A stretch of 64,000 nucleotides of DNA, from positions 1 through 64,000 of the forward strand of contig KE159601.1 in NCBI GenBank assembly GCA_000403275.2. The letters run 5' to 3'. The position numbers and the translations under genes were made by a program. How positions within the stretch are numbered: the first letter of the stretch is position 1; the number at the start of each line of letters is the position of its first letter. The stretch comes from Lachnospiraceae bacterium 28-4. Its GTDB lineage: Bacteria; Bacillota; Clostridia; Lachnospirales; Lachnospiraceae. This document shows, piece by piece, positions 32,334 to 42,686 of this stretch. The notes below the pieces were generated by a model, which had not been told where the DNA came from, did no database searches, and worked only from the letters and a program-made list of their open reading frames with translations.

Positions 32334-35300
32334 TCACCCCTTACGATACTTACCATTAATTAAATATTCATAGAGTTGCTTTATGTCTTTTGCTTCTGGA
32401 ACGGTTACACCTCCGTTTTTGGTTTTTGAACCAGGCTTTCCCGTAACTATTCCATTATTAGGATTTATATTTCTGGTTGGTTGATGTACATGAGGCCCCT
32501 CGATGCCATGTTGATTAGGTTCCGTACCAAATCTTTTGAAATGTCCATCATTTCTAGGATTTGTATTAAAGCCACTAGAATTGGTATACAATTTCGTTTC
32601 TACATCCCGAGGAACATTCTCATTTACATACCTATCAAACGTTCTCTCCCCCGGTTTCGGATTATATCCTTTATCCGAAAACCCCTGTCCATGAGTAGGT
32701 CTAGTTGCTGGCGCTATGCCGCCTTTCCCCCGAACATCCCGTATACTATCCTTCAAAAACCCAAAAGCCTTCCCGGCTCCATAAAACGCCGTTCCCGCCA
32801 GGCCGCCCATCACGCCGCCAACCGCCGCTTCTTTCAGCAGTCCAAGCATGCTGAAGCCATCTTTCTTTCTGCGCACGCCTCCTGTTTTCTGCAGGGAACC
32901 AACATCATACCGGTAGCCATACGCCATAGCTTCTCCGACCCTGTTGGATAACGGGCTGCGTACCCCGCATCCCCTCCTCGGGTCACGGTTTTTCGCATAA
33001 GGAGAAATTGCCATCTGACCGATCCCCTGGGCCAGGCCAAGAACGCTTCCCGCCAGGTCGCTTCCTCCCTCATCCCAGTCTCTTGCCAAATAACGGATTC
33101 CTGCTGTCGCTGCGCCGCTTGCCGCTCCTTTCCATAAAGCATCTCCAAAACCTTTCAACGGCCCATCGCCATAGATAGCTCCGCTTACCGCATTCGTAGC
33201 ACCGCCTACCAAGCTCTCCTTCAGGCTGACACTGCCGCTTCCTATCTTCTGCTCCAGCGCGCTTCCTACCGCTCCTCCGATAAAATTAGCCGCTAAAGAT
33301 GTTCCGATTCCTATCCCGGAGCCGACCAGCGCTCCCCGGACAGCGCCAACTACCGCTCCATTTGCGGCGCTTCCCAACGCTTTCCTCATGCTGAACCGTT
33401 CCCCGCTCATCAGCTGGGATACCGCCGACCCGGCAAAGCCGAACGCTCCGCCGATCACACCCCCGGCAATCCCTCCTGCAATGATATTGGCGATCTCACC
33501 CGTAGGATCCACATAGTTGACCGGGTCGTTATCACAATAAGGGTATCCGTTCAATCCTCTCTTCACCGGATCTTTCCCCATCATGCGCCCCTGTTCCGCG
33601 TCGTAGAACCGGGCCTGGGCGAAATATTTTCCGATAACCGGATCGAAGCTGTAGCTGGTATACCTTAACTGCCCCTGCAAACCGGAGCCTCCGCTCTCTT
33701 CCTCTTCCTTCCGTCTGCCCCAGACATCGCCTCCTGCATACTGCAGAATACCTCCGAGGCCGTCAGCGGCGAACAACTCGCTCCCCCTGATATCCGGCTG
33801 GAAATAGGCCGCCCCCGGCAAATCTGTTCCCGGCAATGCTGTCTCCGGCAGCTCCGGCTCCGGTATCGGCTTCCGGCTCACGCAGCCATAACCCGGCCCA
33901 TAGACGCTGCGCAAGACTCCGCGCCCTTCCTCATAGGCCGCCAGCACGCGGTTCGTGCCGCTTAGGAAATCCACTGCGTAATTCCGCTCTGCCGCTGCAC
34001 TTCCTGTCCTTCCTTCTGGCAGACTTCCGATGCTCCCCCTACGTTTTTTCACACCCATATACAGAGCATTATAGCCATATTCCGTCGTTTCTCCGCTTTC
34101 CAGGTTTTCTCCCCTGCTCAGGTATCCGGCAGAATCATAGAGGTACCGCCTGATCACGGCCTCCCCCATTCTCTCTTCCGTCAGGTTGCCCCTCCTGTCG
34201 TATCCATAATGGTAGTCGATGCCGTTTTCCGTCCTCTTCACCAACTGGTTCATTCCGTTATATTGGCAGGAAGCAACGGCGGTGCCGTCCACGCTTTTTG
34301 CCGTCCGGTTCCCGAGAGCGTCGTACCCGTAGGCTTCCGCCTTTGACCCTTCCGTCCAGGATGTGAGTCTGCCCAGGGCATCATAGGCATAAGCAGCGCC
34401 TGTAGGCAAATCAGGGACATTCCCCGTCCTCTCCGTGCCGACGATGCGCCCCATCACGTCATAGGAATAGCTTTCCTCCATAAGAGTGCCGTCGTCAAAC
34501 TGGTAAGCCGCCTTTACCGGCAGACCTTGTTTATTATAGGTATAGGATGAAACGCTGCCCGGCAGCCGGATCGAAGCAATATTCCCCATAGGGTCATACT
34601 GGTACGTTGCCGCCCTTCCTTCCGCATCCTCCGCCTTTACCATGCGGTTGTTTTTATCAAAAGCATAGCTTGCCACGCTTCCATCCGGGTAAGTGATTCC
34701 GGTAATGTTTCCGTTGGCATCGTATTCATAGCCGACCGTATAGCCGTTATGGTCCGTCGTCTTCCGAAGCCTTCCCGTCCTGCCGTATTCCATCACCGCA
34801 GTGCCGTTCCAGTCCTGCATCTCCACCAGTTCCCCGCGTTTGTTATAGCGGAAAAAGGCTTCCCTGCCATCGCTGTAGCACATGCCTAAGGGCCTGTTGT
34901 TCAAATCGTATCTTACCGTCGTTTCGTTCCCGTCTTCGTCCAGAATGGAAACGACATTCCCGTTCCCGTCATAGCCATAGGTTTTCTCATCCAGCAGCGG
35001 ATTGATTTCCTTTACCATCCGACCCTGTTTATCATACCGGTAAAGCGTGATGCAGGTCTGCTCTTCCCCGCCGGACAGGCATTCCCTGATCTGGTTATTC
35101 ATGGCATCATAGGCAAAAGCTGTCACGTTCCCCAACGGATCTGTCACCGCGATCAAATTGCCGCACCCATCGTATTGATAACTGGTCGTTCCGCCGTCCG
35201 CATCCGTTACCGAAGCGATCTTTCCATTCGCCGTATAGGTAAAAACTGTCTTATTTCCCAGCGCATCGGTCATAGCGGTGACATGGCCCAGGCCATCGTA

Positions 35301-38300
35301 TTCATAAGAGGTAACGCCTCCAAGGGCATTCGTCTGCGTCAGAACCCTCCCCAAAGCGTCATAGGTATAGGAAACCACGCCGCCTTCCGGATCCGTCACG
35401 TCCAGCAGATTGCCCGACGGGGAATAGGTATATGCCGTCGTATTGCCGTTCGCATCTGTCTGCGCCAGCACTCTTCCCTGGCTGTCATAAGTAAAACTCA
35501 GGCTGTTCTCCAAAGCGTCGCTGATCTGTGTCAAACGCCCCATGGAATCGTACCGATATACCGTTTCCGCGCCTTCCTGATCCGTTACCGAAGCAATTTT
35601 TCCTGTCTTCGTATAAGTAAAGGCAAGGCTGCCATCGTTCCCATCCTTTACGCCGGACAGGCGGTTCAAAGCGTCGTATTCATAACTCCACCGGTTTCCA
35701 TTGGCATCCGTATAGGCAATCCTGTTTCCGTTGGCATCATACTCGTAAGTATAGCTGTGTCCCTCCGTATCCGTGCTGCCTGTCAGGCGGTTCATGCCGT
35801 CATACGTATATACCGTTTCGCCCTCCAGCGGATCCGTCACTTTGGTGCGGTTTCTGTTCCCGTCGTAGGCAAAGGAAGTCTTTCCTCCCTTGGCATCCGT
35901 CACGGAAAGAAGGTTCCCGCAAGCATCGTATTCATAAGCAGTCTCGTAGCCTAAGGGATCGGTCTCCTTTGTCACGCGGCCATTGGCATCATATTCACAT
36001 GTATAGACATTCCCTTCCGCATCGGTGATTTTAGTGCAGTTTCCGTTGCTGTTATATTCATAGGAAGTCTTGCCGCCGTCCGGCCTGGTTTCCTCTGCCA
36101 GACGCCCCGAAGCATCATAGGCATAAACAATGCGCCAACTTTCCTTATCGGTAAACGCCGCAGCATTTCCATCGCCGTCATACTCCGTCGTTTCCACGTG
36201 CCCGTCGGTATCTTCCACGGATACCACCCTTCCCAGCTTGTCATAAGCAAAATAAGTGGTTCCAAGATCGGACTCAATGCTGCTGATCCGGTTTTCCTTG
36301 TCATACGTATATGAAATGACTGCGCCTTCCTCATCCGTCTTTGTCAGCAAGTTGCCGTTCTCATCATAAGTATAACCAACGCTGTTACCCAGGGCGTCCG
36401 TCACGCCCACAATGCGCCCAACAGCATCATAATCGTAATTTGTCTGATGATCCAAAGCATCCGTAACCGTTTTTACCCGGCCAACCGTATCATAAGCATA
36501 TCTGGTCAGCCCTCCCGCCGCGTCTTTCACTTCCGTCAGCTGGCTGGCCGCATCGAACCGGTAAGTCGTCGTGCCGCCGTTTTTATCCGTCCATGCCGTG
36601 CAATTACCGAAAGCATCGTAGGAATAATCCTGATGAAATCCAAGCGGATCCGTTTCCTTCACCAGTTCGCCCCTGGCGTCATATGCAAAGGTATAGGCAT
36701 TGCCCATAAAGTCCGTGGCCAGGGCGACCTGCCCCATTCCATCATATTCCATGCGCCGCGAATTGCCCATTCTATCCGTGATCCGGGTCTGGTTGCCGTT
36801 TTCATCATAAGCGAACGTTACCGTCCCATCCCCATCCTCAATATGAAGCAGATCCCCTGTCCCTCCATACTGATAGGTCGTCGTCCTGCCGGCTGGCGTG
36901 GTATAGGAAATAAGCCTTCCAATCGCGTCGTGGACATAAGTATAAATATTTCCTTCCGGATCTTCCGCCCGCTCTATATACCCGTTCTCATCATAACCAT
37001 ATGTCCAGGCATTCCCTTCCTTATCCGTATACGAAACTAGGTTATCCTCTTCGTCATAAGAATACGAACAGGCATTGCCTCTCTCATCCCTCGCCGTAAG
37101 GAGGTTATTCCTTTCATCATACTCATAGATGCTTTCGCTGCCGTCTCTGTTGACCATCCGTACCGGACAGTTTCTTTCGTTAAAGAAAACCTGTTCTTCC
37201 GTTCCATCAGGATAGATCGCCCGATTCATGCGCCCATATTCATCATACGCCATTTTCGTAACGTTGCCAAGCCCGTCGGTCTGTTCTGTCAGCCGCCCGT
37301 TTTCGTCATAAGTACTCCGTATGCCGCTGCCGCCCTGTTCTATGCCGGTCACGCATCCGTTTTCGTCATAGCTGTACTTCGTCTGATTTCCCAGTTCATC
37401 CGCAAATACCGTCGTCCTTCCCTCTTCGTCATAAGCAGCATAGCTCTTTCCTCTACCCGCCGTATTCTGTTCGATAACTCTGCCAAAAGCATCGTACCGG
37501 CAGCTTAAATAGTTCTTGCCTGAAAAATCCGTGATCTCCAGCAGATTGCCTTCGTCGTCATAAGCAAATCCCATACTTCCACCGCCGGGATTCGTAATGG
37601 AGACAAGCAGATCGCCTTCATAACCGAAAGCCGCCGTATTTCCTGCCCCATCCGCTGCATTGGCAACATGCCCATTTTCATAGCAAAGAACGATTGTTTT
37701 TCCATGCCTTCCCTCGATATGGGTAATCTGTCCCTTTTCGTCCGCGCGGAAACGGTAAGCAACCAGTCCCCCTTCCACAATCTCTTTCAAACATAAATTG
37801 CTGTCAAAGACATATTCCGTTCCTTCCACATCTTTGACGAAATAAGCCCCATCTTCTTTTCTTCCCATCGCATAATCGCTCTGTACTCCCTCTGCCGGAG
37901 TAAAGCTGCTCTTTTCCCCATCCATGGCAAAAGCGGCCACTTCATCATAGGGAGTGCTGAAATATGCGTACTCATCGTCCATATATAACAAATAGTTCAG
38001 GGAATACGTCCACTTTCTCCCCAGCGCTTTCGGATATTCATCACGCCTGGAATCGTACATTACCGTAAAATGCAGACCGTCTTTTCCATAGTCTTCCAGA
38101 CAGGTATAACTCCACAAAAAGGCTCCTGTCAAAGCGTTGACCGGATCCAGCCCCACATGGCCTATCCTTCCGTTCAGGTATCTTTGGTATCTTCCGCCGG
38201 ATTTCACATTGGGAAGCCGCCTTGGCTTGAAAAGTTTTGTCCTGATATATCCAAGCGGGCTGTACTTGCTGGCCTTTCTGCTGTTTCTTGACCTGACGCA

Positions 38301-41300
38301 GTAAGTATGCTGGGTGTTCGGCCGCAGATTGTGGAAGAAAATATAGTTATTGCCCTGGCTGTCCGCCCTTGCGGCACGCATTTTTCTTGCGATGCGCATT
38401 TTTCCTGCCGCTGCCCCAGGCACGCTATGGAGTATCCCGTCAAACTCCACTTCATAGCTCTCCGCTCCTTCCACCGGATCCCAGCTTACCCTGACGCTGT
38501 TAAATGTGGATTCAGCCCTCACATTGGTCGGAACCGGAGGAGCCGCGCTTAAGGTCATGATCGACGCTTTGTTGCTGTATTCGCTATACACCACGTCGTT
38601 TTTCGCGCAGACCGCATAGGTGTACTCTTTTTCATCTTCCAGCCCGGTGAATGTCCTGGAAGTTTCTTTTACGGAATAAACCGTTCCGTTAAATTTGATA
38701 TCATAGCCTGTGGCTCCTTCAGCCACATTCCAGCTGACCGTCACGCTGTCCGTGGTCGCCGTCGCCCTCACATTCAGAGGCGCATGCAGCATCGTCCTTA
38801 TCGTCTGCGTTTCACTGTACAGGCTTGTTCCTGCCCGGTTCCTGGCGCGGACTGCATAGCGGTAATCCGTATTTACATTCAAATGGCTGTGCGTCCAGGA
38901 AGTTCCCTCCGTATTAAACATCGCATTATTCCATAAAATATCATAGCTTTCCGCCACTTCCACCGCATTCCACTCTATCGTCACGGTATCCGCTGTGGCG
39001 CTCGCCCGTACGCCTGTGGGCATCGTAGGCGGAACCGCATTGGTCAGCACCGTCTGTACCGCGCTGTATGCGCTGGAACCGCCCGCATTGTTGGCACGAA
39101 CTGCATAATTATATCTCGTATTCGGGGTAAGACCGGAAATCACCTGCGAATTGGTAGTCGCCCTGTATGTCTTCCCGTTAAAAGAAACATCATAGCTTGC
39201 CGCTCCGCTGACAGCCCCCCATCTTATGGTAACGCTGTTCGTCGTCGGAACTGCGCTGATCCCCGCCGGAACTGCGGGAGGCAGCATTTGGGTTCTGACC
39301 GTCTGCACCGCAGAATATGCGCTCATTCCCCCGTTATTTTTCGCCCTCACCTGATAAGAATAACCGGTATTCGGAGCCAGCCCGGAAATCAATTTTTGTG
39401 TACCCTCTACCTCATATATTTTCCCGTTAAACAACAGATCATAGCTTTCCGCTCCTGACACGCTGTTCCATGCGAGGGAAACCGAATTGGTTGTCACGCT
39501 CGCGCGCATTCCTGTAGGCACAGCGGGAGGCAGTTTTAAGGTCCATACGGTTTTCATTGAAGAATAACTGCTGGATCCGCCTTCATTATTGGCGCGGACA
39601 CGATAACTATACCCGCAGTTCGGGGATAATCCCGTCATTGTTCTTGACAAACCGGTGGTATTATAAGTTTTCCCGTCGAAATACAGATCATAATCCTTGG
39701 CCCCTGTCACTGTTCCCCAGCTTACCGTTACCGAATCGCTTCGTACACTCGTGCTGATATTCGCAGGCATAGCCGGCGGATTGGGTATGGTTGTAATCGT
39801 TTTCGTGCTGCTGTAAGAACTGGAGCCTCCGGCATTATTGGATCTGACCGCATAAGTATAACTCGTTCCCGGAACAAGCCCGGTCACTGTCTTGGACGTC
39901 CCTGTCACCCGGTAGGTATCTTTATTGAAAAGAAGATCATAGCTGGTCGCCCCGCTGACGCTGTTCCAGCTTAAAGTGACAGAATTTGTCGTAGCCCTTG
40001 CCGTTGGAACCGAAGGCGGAATGGGCGCTGTCTTTGTGGATTTGGATGTGCAGTATGTGCTGGCTCCATCCGCATTTTTAACACGCACCTGATACGTGTA
40101 TCCCACATTCGCAGACAGCCCGGTAAAGGTCTTAGAGGTTCCGGTCACGGGATAAACGGTTCCGTTAAAAAGAACATCATAACCCGTCGCTCCTGCCACT
40201 GCCCCCCAGCTTAACGTCATGGAATTTTCATTCGCCGTCACCGTTACCGCCGTCGGAGCCTTCGGCGTAGTTCTGACTGTCTGTTCTGCGCCATATTCTC
40301 CTGCCCCGTTCGCATCCTTGGTGCGTACCTGGTATTTATAATCGGTATTCGGCGTCAGCCCGGTAAATGTCTTGGAGGTTCCGGTTACGGCATATACCGA
40401 ATTGTTGAACCGCACATCATATCCCTTTGCGCCCGTCACCGCATTCCAGCTCACCGTGGCGGAAGTATCCGTAGAAGCCTTCTTCACACCGCCCGGGGGA
40501 TCCGCCAGTTTCAGCTTTGTTTTAATCGTTCTCTGCGTGCTGTAAGATCCCTCCCCATCCGCGCTCCTTGCGCATACCTGGTAAGTATGGGATGTATTTG
40601 GTTTCAGGCCCGAAGCCGTATACGATGTCTGCATGGTCAGAATCGGAGTGCCGTCAAACTTCACCATATAGGTTTTCGCCCCCGTCACCGCATTCCAACT
40701 GATCGTAATGGAGGATTCGGTACTCGTTGCATTGATCGTTGCCGGAGGCTTCGGCGCTGTCGTCACCGCCAGCACTGACGTATAAGCGCTCGCCGCGTCC
40801 GCATTTTTGGAACGGATCTGATAATTGTAAGTCTTTCCGGCCGTAAGACTGCTGAAAGTTTTCGACGTACCCGTCACAGAATATGTCCTGCCGTCAAACT
40901 GTATATCATATCCCGTGGCATTCGTCACTTTTCCCCAGCTTATGGTCACGGAAGTCTCCGTGGCCGTCTTTGTAATGCCCGAAGGAACCGCCGGGGTAAA
41001 CGGTTTCGTGGAAATCGTCTGCTTCGTGCTGTATGCGCTCGTATAATTCGTATTTTTCGCACGAACCGCATAGGTATGGCCTGTCTTCGCACCAAGGCCC
41101 GTAAATTTCCTGCTTGTGGTTTTCACGTTATAAACAGTATTGTCGAATAGAATATCATAGCTCGTTGCGTATTTTACTTCGCTGAACGATACCGTAACCG
41201 ACACAGTGTCCGCCACCGCTTTTACATTCTGGGGAACTGCTACTGGCTGGTTCTGATAGAAATCCGACGGAAACGTAAATCCTATGGTTTTTGATTGAAA

Positions 41301-41534
41301 AGCTTTCGAATTGCTGTCATATGCGATAACACGGATTTCATATCTCTTGCCTGCCGCCAGTCCTGCTTTGGTAGTAAACGTAGTTGTCCGCAATCCGTAG
41401 TTGATATATTCCGGTGTCTGTGAATTGTATAATTTTAATTCCCCGAAATATTTTGCCGCCCCTGGGATACTGTCCCAGTTCGCCGTGACGGAACCATCCT
41501 TATTAATCGTTGATCTTAAATTGAATTCTGCCAT
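32334..41534 (-). CDS. giant FN3-RHS polymorphic toxin
   Basis: A 3066-residue protein. Residues 1-about 1110 form 13 fibronectin type III repeats of about 85 residues (recurring SVTVSWNxVxGAxSYDxxFNGxxYxVTGTS). From about 1120 comes a DUF6531-type start (HVGLDPVNALTGAFLWSY), then dozens of YD repeats, and an RHS core ending DNDPVNYVDPTGE (about 2665-2676). A hydrophobic, Gly/Ala-rich linker follows, then a C-terminal tip from about 2940 with HGIEGPHVHQPTRN; it may belong to polymorphic toxin type 24 (low confidence). There is no signal peptide, no LPXTG motif and no recognisable T6SS or T7SS (WXG/LXG) N-terminus. The FN3 repeats suggest surface adhesion. The partner immunity gene follows immediately. 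Confidence 0.93.
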   Translation of the reverse strand: MAEFNLRSTINKDGSVTANWDSIPGAAKYFGELKLYNSQTPEYINYGLRTTTFTTKAGLAAGKRYEIRVIAYDSNSKAFQSKTIGFTFPSDFYQNQPVAVPQNVKAVADTVSVTVSFSEVKYATSYDILFDNTVYNVKTTSRKFTGLGAKTGHTYAVRAKNTNYTSAYSTKQTISTKPFTPAVPSGITKTATETSVTISWGKVTNATGYDIQFDGRTYSVTGTSKTFSSLTAGKTYNYQIRSKNADAASAYTSVLAVTTAPKPPATINATSTESSITISWNAVTGAKTYMVKFDGTPILTMQTSYTASGLKPNTSHTYQVCARSADGEGSYSTQRTIKTKLKLADPPGGVKKASTDTSATVSWNAVTGAKGYDVRFNNSVYAVTGTSKTFTGLTPNTDYKYQVRTKDANGAGEYGAEQTVRTTPKAPTAVTVTANENSMTLSWGAVAGATGYDVLFNGTVYPVTGTSKTFTGLSANVGYTYQVRVKNADGASTYCTSKSTKTAPIPPSVPTARATTNSVTLSWNSVSGATSYDLLFNKDTYRVTGTSKTVTGLVPGTSYTYAVRSNNAGGSSSYSSTKTITTIPNPPAMPANISTSVRSDSVTVSWGTVTGAKDYDLYFDGKTYNTTGLSRTMTGLSPNCGYSYRVRANNEGGSSSYSSMKTVWTLKLPPAVPTGMRASVTTNSVSLAWNSVSGAESYDLLFNGKIYEVEGTQKLISGLAPNTGYSYQVRAKNNGGMSAYSAVQTVRTQMLPPAVPAGISAVPTTNSVTIRWGAVSGAASYDVSFNGKTYRATTNSQVISGLTPNTRYNYAVRANNAGGSSAYSAVQTVLTNAVPPTMPTGVRASATADTVTIEWNAVEVAESYDILWNNAMFNTEGTSWTHSHLNVNTDYRYAVRARNRAGTSLYSETQTIRTMLHAPLNVRATATTDSVTVSWNVAEGATGYDIKFNGTVYSVKETSRTFTGLEDEKEYTYAVCAKNDVVYSEYSNKASIMTLSAAPPVPTNVRAESTFNSVRVSWDPVEGAESYEVEFDGILHSVPGAAAGKMRIARKMRAARADSQGNNYIFFHNLRPNTQHTYCVRSRNSRKASKYSPLGYIRTKLFKPRRLPNVKSGGRYQRYLNGRIGHVGLDPVNALTGAFLWSYTCLEDYGKDGLHFTVMYDSRRDEYPKALGRKWTYSLNYLLYMDDEYAYFSTPYDEVAAFAMDGEKSSFTPAEGVQSDYAMGRKEDGAYFVKDVEGTEYVFDSNLCLKEIVEGGLVAYRFRADEKGQITHIEGRHGKTIVLCYENGHVANAADGAGNTAAFGYEGDLLVSITNPGGGSMGFAYDDEGNLLEITDFSGKNYLSCRYDAFGRVIEQNTAGRGKSYAAYDEEGRTTVFADELGNQTKYSYDENGCVTGIEQGGSGIRSTYDENGRLTEQTDGLGNVTKMAYDEYGRMNRAIYPDGTEEQVFFNERNCPVRMVNRDGSESIYEYDERNNLLTARDERGNACSYSYDEEDNLVSYTDKEGNAWTYGYDENGYIERAEDPEGNIYTYVHDAIGRLISYTTPAGRTTTYQYGGTGDLLHIEDGDGTVTFAYDENGNQTRITDRMGNSRRMEYDGMGQVALATDFMGNAYTFAYDARGELVKETDPLGFHQDYSYDAFGNCTAWTDKNGGTTTYRFDAASQLTEVKDAAGGLTRYAYDTVGRVKTVTDALDHQTNYDYDAVGRIVGVTDALGNSVGYTYDENGNLLTKTDEEGAVISYTYDKENRISSIESDLGTTYFAYDKLGRVVSVEDTDGHVETTEYDGDGNAAAFTDKESWRIVYAYDASGRLAEETRPDGGKTSYEYNSNGNCTKITDAEGNVYTCEYDANGRVTKETDPLGYETAYEYDACGNLLSVTDAKGGKTSFAYDGNRNRTKVTDPLEGETVYTYDGMNRLTGSTDTEGHSYTYEYDANGNRIAYTDANGNRWSYEYDALNRLSGVKDGNDGSLAFTYTKTGKIASVTDQEGAETVYRYDSMGRLTQISDALENSLSFTYDSQGRVLAQTDANGNTTAYTYSPSGNLLDVTDPEGGVVSYTYDALGRVLTQTNALGGVTSYEYDGLGHVTAMTDALGNKTVFTYTANGKIASVTDADGGTTSYQYDGCGNLIAVTDPLGNVTAFAYDAMNNQIRECLSGGEEQTCITLYRYDKQGRMVKEINPLLDEKTYGYDGNGNVVSILDEDGNETTVRYDLNNRPLGMCYSDGREAFFRYNKRGELVEMQDWNGTAVMEYGRTGRLRKTTDHNGYTVGYEYDANGNITGITYPDGSVASYAFDKNNRMVKAEDAEGRAATYQYDPMGNIASIRLPGSVSSYTYNKQGLPVKAAYQFDDGTLMEESYSYDVMGRIVGTERTGNVPDLPTGAAYAYDALGRLTSWTEGSKAEAYGYDALGNRTAKSVDGTAVASCQYNGMNQLVKRTENGIDYHYGYDRRGNLTEERMGEAVIRRYLYDSAGYLSRGENLESGETTEYGYNALYMGVKKRRGSIGSLPEGRTGSAAAERNYAVDFLSGTNRVLAAYEEGRGVLRSVYGPGYGCVSRKPIPEPELPETALPGTDLPGAAYFQPDIRGSELFAADGLGGILQYAGGDVWGRRKEEEESGGSGLQGQLRYTSYSFDPVIGKYFAQARFYDAEQGRMMGKDPVKRGLNGYPYCDNDPVNYVDPTGEIANIIAGGIAGGVIGGAFGFAGSAVSQLMSGERFSMRKALGSAANGAVVGAVRGALVGSGIGIGTSLAANFIGGAVGSALEQKIGSGSVSLKESLVGGATNAVSGAIYGDGPLKGFGDALWKGAASGAATAGIRYLARDWDEGGSDLAGSVLGLAQGIGQMAISPYAKNRDPRRGCGVRSPLSNRVGEAMAYGYRYDVGSLQKTGGVRRKKDGFSMLGLLKEAAVGGVMGGLAGTAFYGAGKAFGFLKDSIRDVRGKGGIAPATRPTHGQGFSDKGYNPKPGERTFDRYVNENVPRDVETKLYTNSSGFNTNPRNDGHFKRFGTEPNQHGIEGPHVHQPTRNINPNNGIVTGKPGSKTKNGGVTVPEAKDIKQLYEYLINGKYRKG

Positions 41535-41589
41535 ATTTTTTCCCTTTCTCCCACTATTTTTGGATATCCTCTGTTTTTTTCCTTTTACC

Positions 41590-41630
41590 GGTATATAGTA
41601 TATAGAAAGGACACGCAGGAGAAAAAGTAA
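41590..41630 (-). promoter_or_regulatory. candidate TcdR-type promoter of rhs
   Basis: Leftward strand: TTTACT (about 41625-41630), 16-nt spacer, CTTTCTATA (about 41600-41608), roughly 65 nt before the rhs ATG. This parallels TTTACA-N16-CTCATTATA before the TcdR-like sigma gene. A normal sigma-A promoter is not obvious here. Confidence 0.4.
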
Positions 41631-41647
41631 ACATTACATCAAAAAAG

Positions 41648-41696
41648 ATAGCCTCAACTATAACAGAAAAGTCAATTTGAACTTACAGGCTATTAA
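41648..41696 (-). terminator. hairpin with T run in the rhs upstream region
   Basis: AATAGCCT pairs with AGGCTAT around a long loop on the leftward strand, followed by CTTTTTTG. It lies just upstream of the candidate rhs promoter, as the 24372-24416 hairpin does for the sigma gene. It may insulate or attenuate. Confidence 0.4.
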
Positions 41697-41761
41697 AAAA
41701 ACTGCGAACCTTTACTAAAATAGAAACAGGAAACATACCAACAGAGAAAGGGGGAATTCAT

Positions 41762-42103
41762 ATGAAAAATACCCACTATGCCTTTTTAGGAACACGGCTG
41801 AAAACAGAAAGAAAAAAGAAAAACATCACACAAGAGAAGCTTGCCGAACTGGTCGGATGTTCATCCGCACATATTTCCCACATTGAAACCGGAAATACCA
41901 TTCCAAGTCTCAATACCATTATCAGTATCATCAATCATCTGCATATTTCCAGCGATGCCTTACTGTGCGATTATGTAGACAAAACAGACGTCTATTTAAA
42001 TGAATGGTCTGATCTCCTACAAAACTGCACGGATAAAGAAATCAAATTCATTGTAGGAATTTCCAAGGAAGTATTGCAGAATCTTCGAAAATTTATAGAT
42101 TAA
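41762..42103 (+). CDS. XRE-family transcriptional regulator
   Basis: A 113-residue protein with an N-terminal XRE HTH (RLKTERKKKNITQEKLAELV, SSAHISHIETGNTIPS) and a short helical C-terminal part for dimerisation (WSDLLQNCTDKEIKFIVGIS). The start follows AGAAAGGGGG. It is divergent from rhs and may control it. It is followed 26 nt later by the sigma-like gene. Confidence 0.85.
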   Translation: MKNTHYAFLGTRLKTERKKKNITQEKLAELVGCSSAHISHIETGNTIPSLNTIISIINHLHISSDALLCDYVDKTDVYLNEWSDLLQNCTDKEIKFIVGISKEVLQNLRKFID

Positions 42104-42129
42104 AAATATAATACGCAAAGGATAAATCA

Positions 42130-42669
42130 ATGGCCATGAGATCAAACGAAAAATTTTTTAATGACATGTATCAAAAAACAATTTGTCCGCTGAAATCATA
42201 CACCATGAAACATAGCTGTCATCCTGATTTCGTAGACGATATATTGCAGGAGGTATATCTGGAGGCCTTCCGCCATATTCAGATTTTGCGGACGCACGAA
42301 AACCATATCGGCTGGCTCTATAAAACAGCCGAATATAAAATACTCAAATTCAACAAACGTTATTACGAAAATGCCGCTCATGAAACCGGATACAGCGAAA
42401 CCGAAACTGCCGGTCTGTTTTTCACATCCGAAGAACCCGCAGCCGCCCGGTTCGAAGAATTCCAGTCCATCCTGTCTCCCGAAGAATATGATCTTTTTTT
42501 AAAAAAATACAGGGATGGCCTTCCTTACCAGGCGCTGGCAAAAATAACCCACACCAGTGTTTCCGGAAGCAGGGCAAGACTTTCCCGGATCAAAAAGAAG
42601 CTGCGGAAGCATCTGCCTGAGTTCTCCACAGAGGCCGGTTCGGGCAGTCAGCATAAGCCTCTGGGATAA
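42130..42669 (+). CDS. sigma-70 family (ECF-like) RNA polymerase sigma factor
   Basis: A 179-residue protein. Region 2 (SYTMKHSCHPDFVDDILQEV...AFRHIQIL...HIGWLYKTAEYKILKFN) and region 4 (LSPEEYDLFLKKYRDGLPYQ, ALAKITHTSVSGSRARLSRI) follow the ECF sigma layout. The C-terminal 15 residues (STEAGSGSQHKPLG) lie just before the group II intron's 3' end and may be an altered tail. With the XRE gene it forms a small regulatory operon facing away from rhs. Confidence 0.8.
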   Translation: MAMRSNEKFFNDMYQKTICPLKSYTMKHSCHPDFVDDILQEVYLEAFRHIQILRTHENHIGWLYKTAEYKILKFNKRYYENAAHETGYSETETAGLFFTSEEPAAARFEEFQSILSPEEYDLFLKKYRDGLPYQALAKITHTSVSGSRARLSRIKKKLRKHLPEFSTEAGSGSQHKPLG

Positions 42670-42686
42670 AGGGAAAAGGGCGGATA

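Noticed and set aside
32334-41534. Many short regularly spaced repeats that could suggest a CRISPR array
   Set aside because: They are codon-level repeats of FN3 and YD units inside one continuous reading frame; spacing and sequence vary and no cas genes are present.
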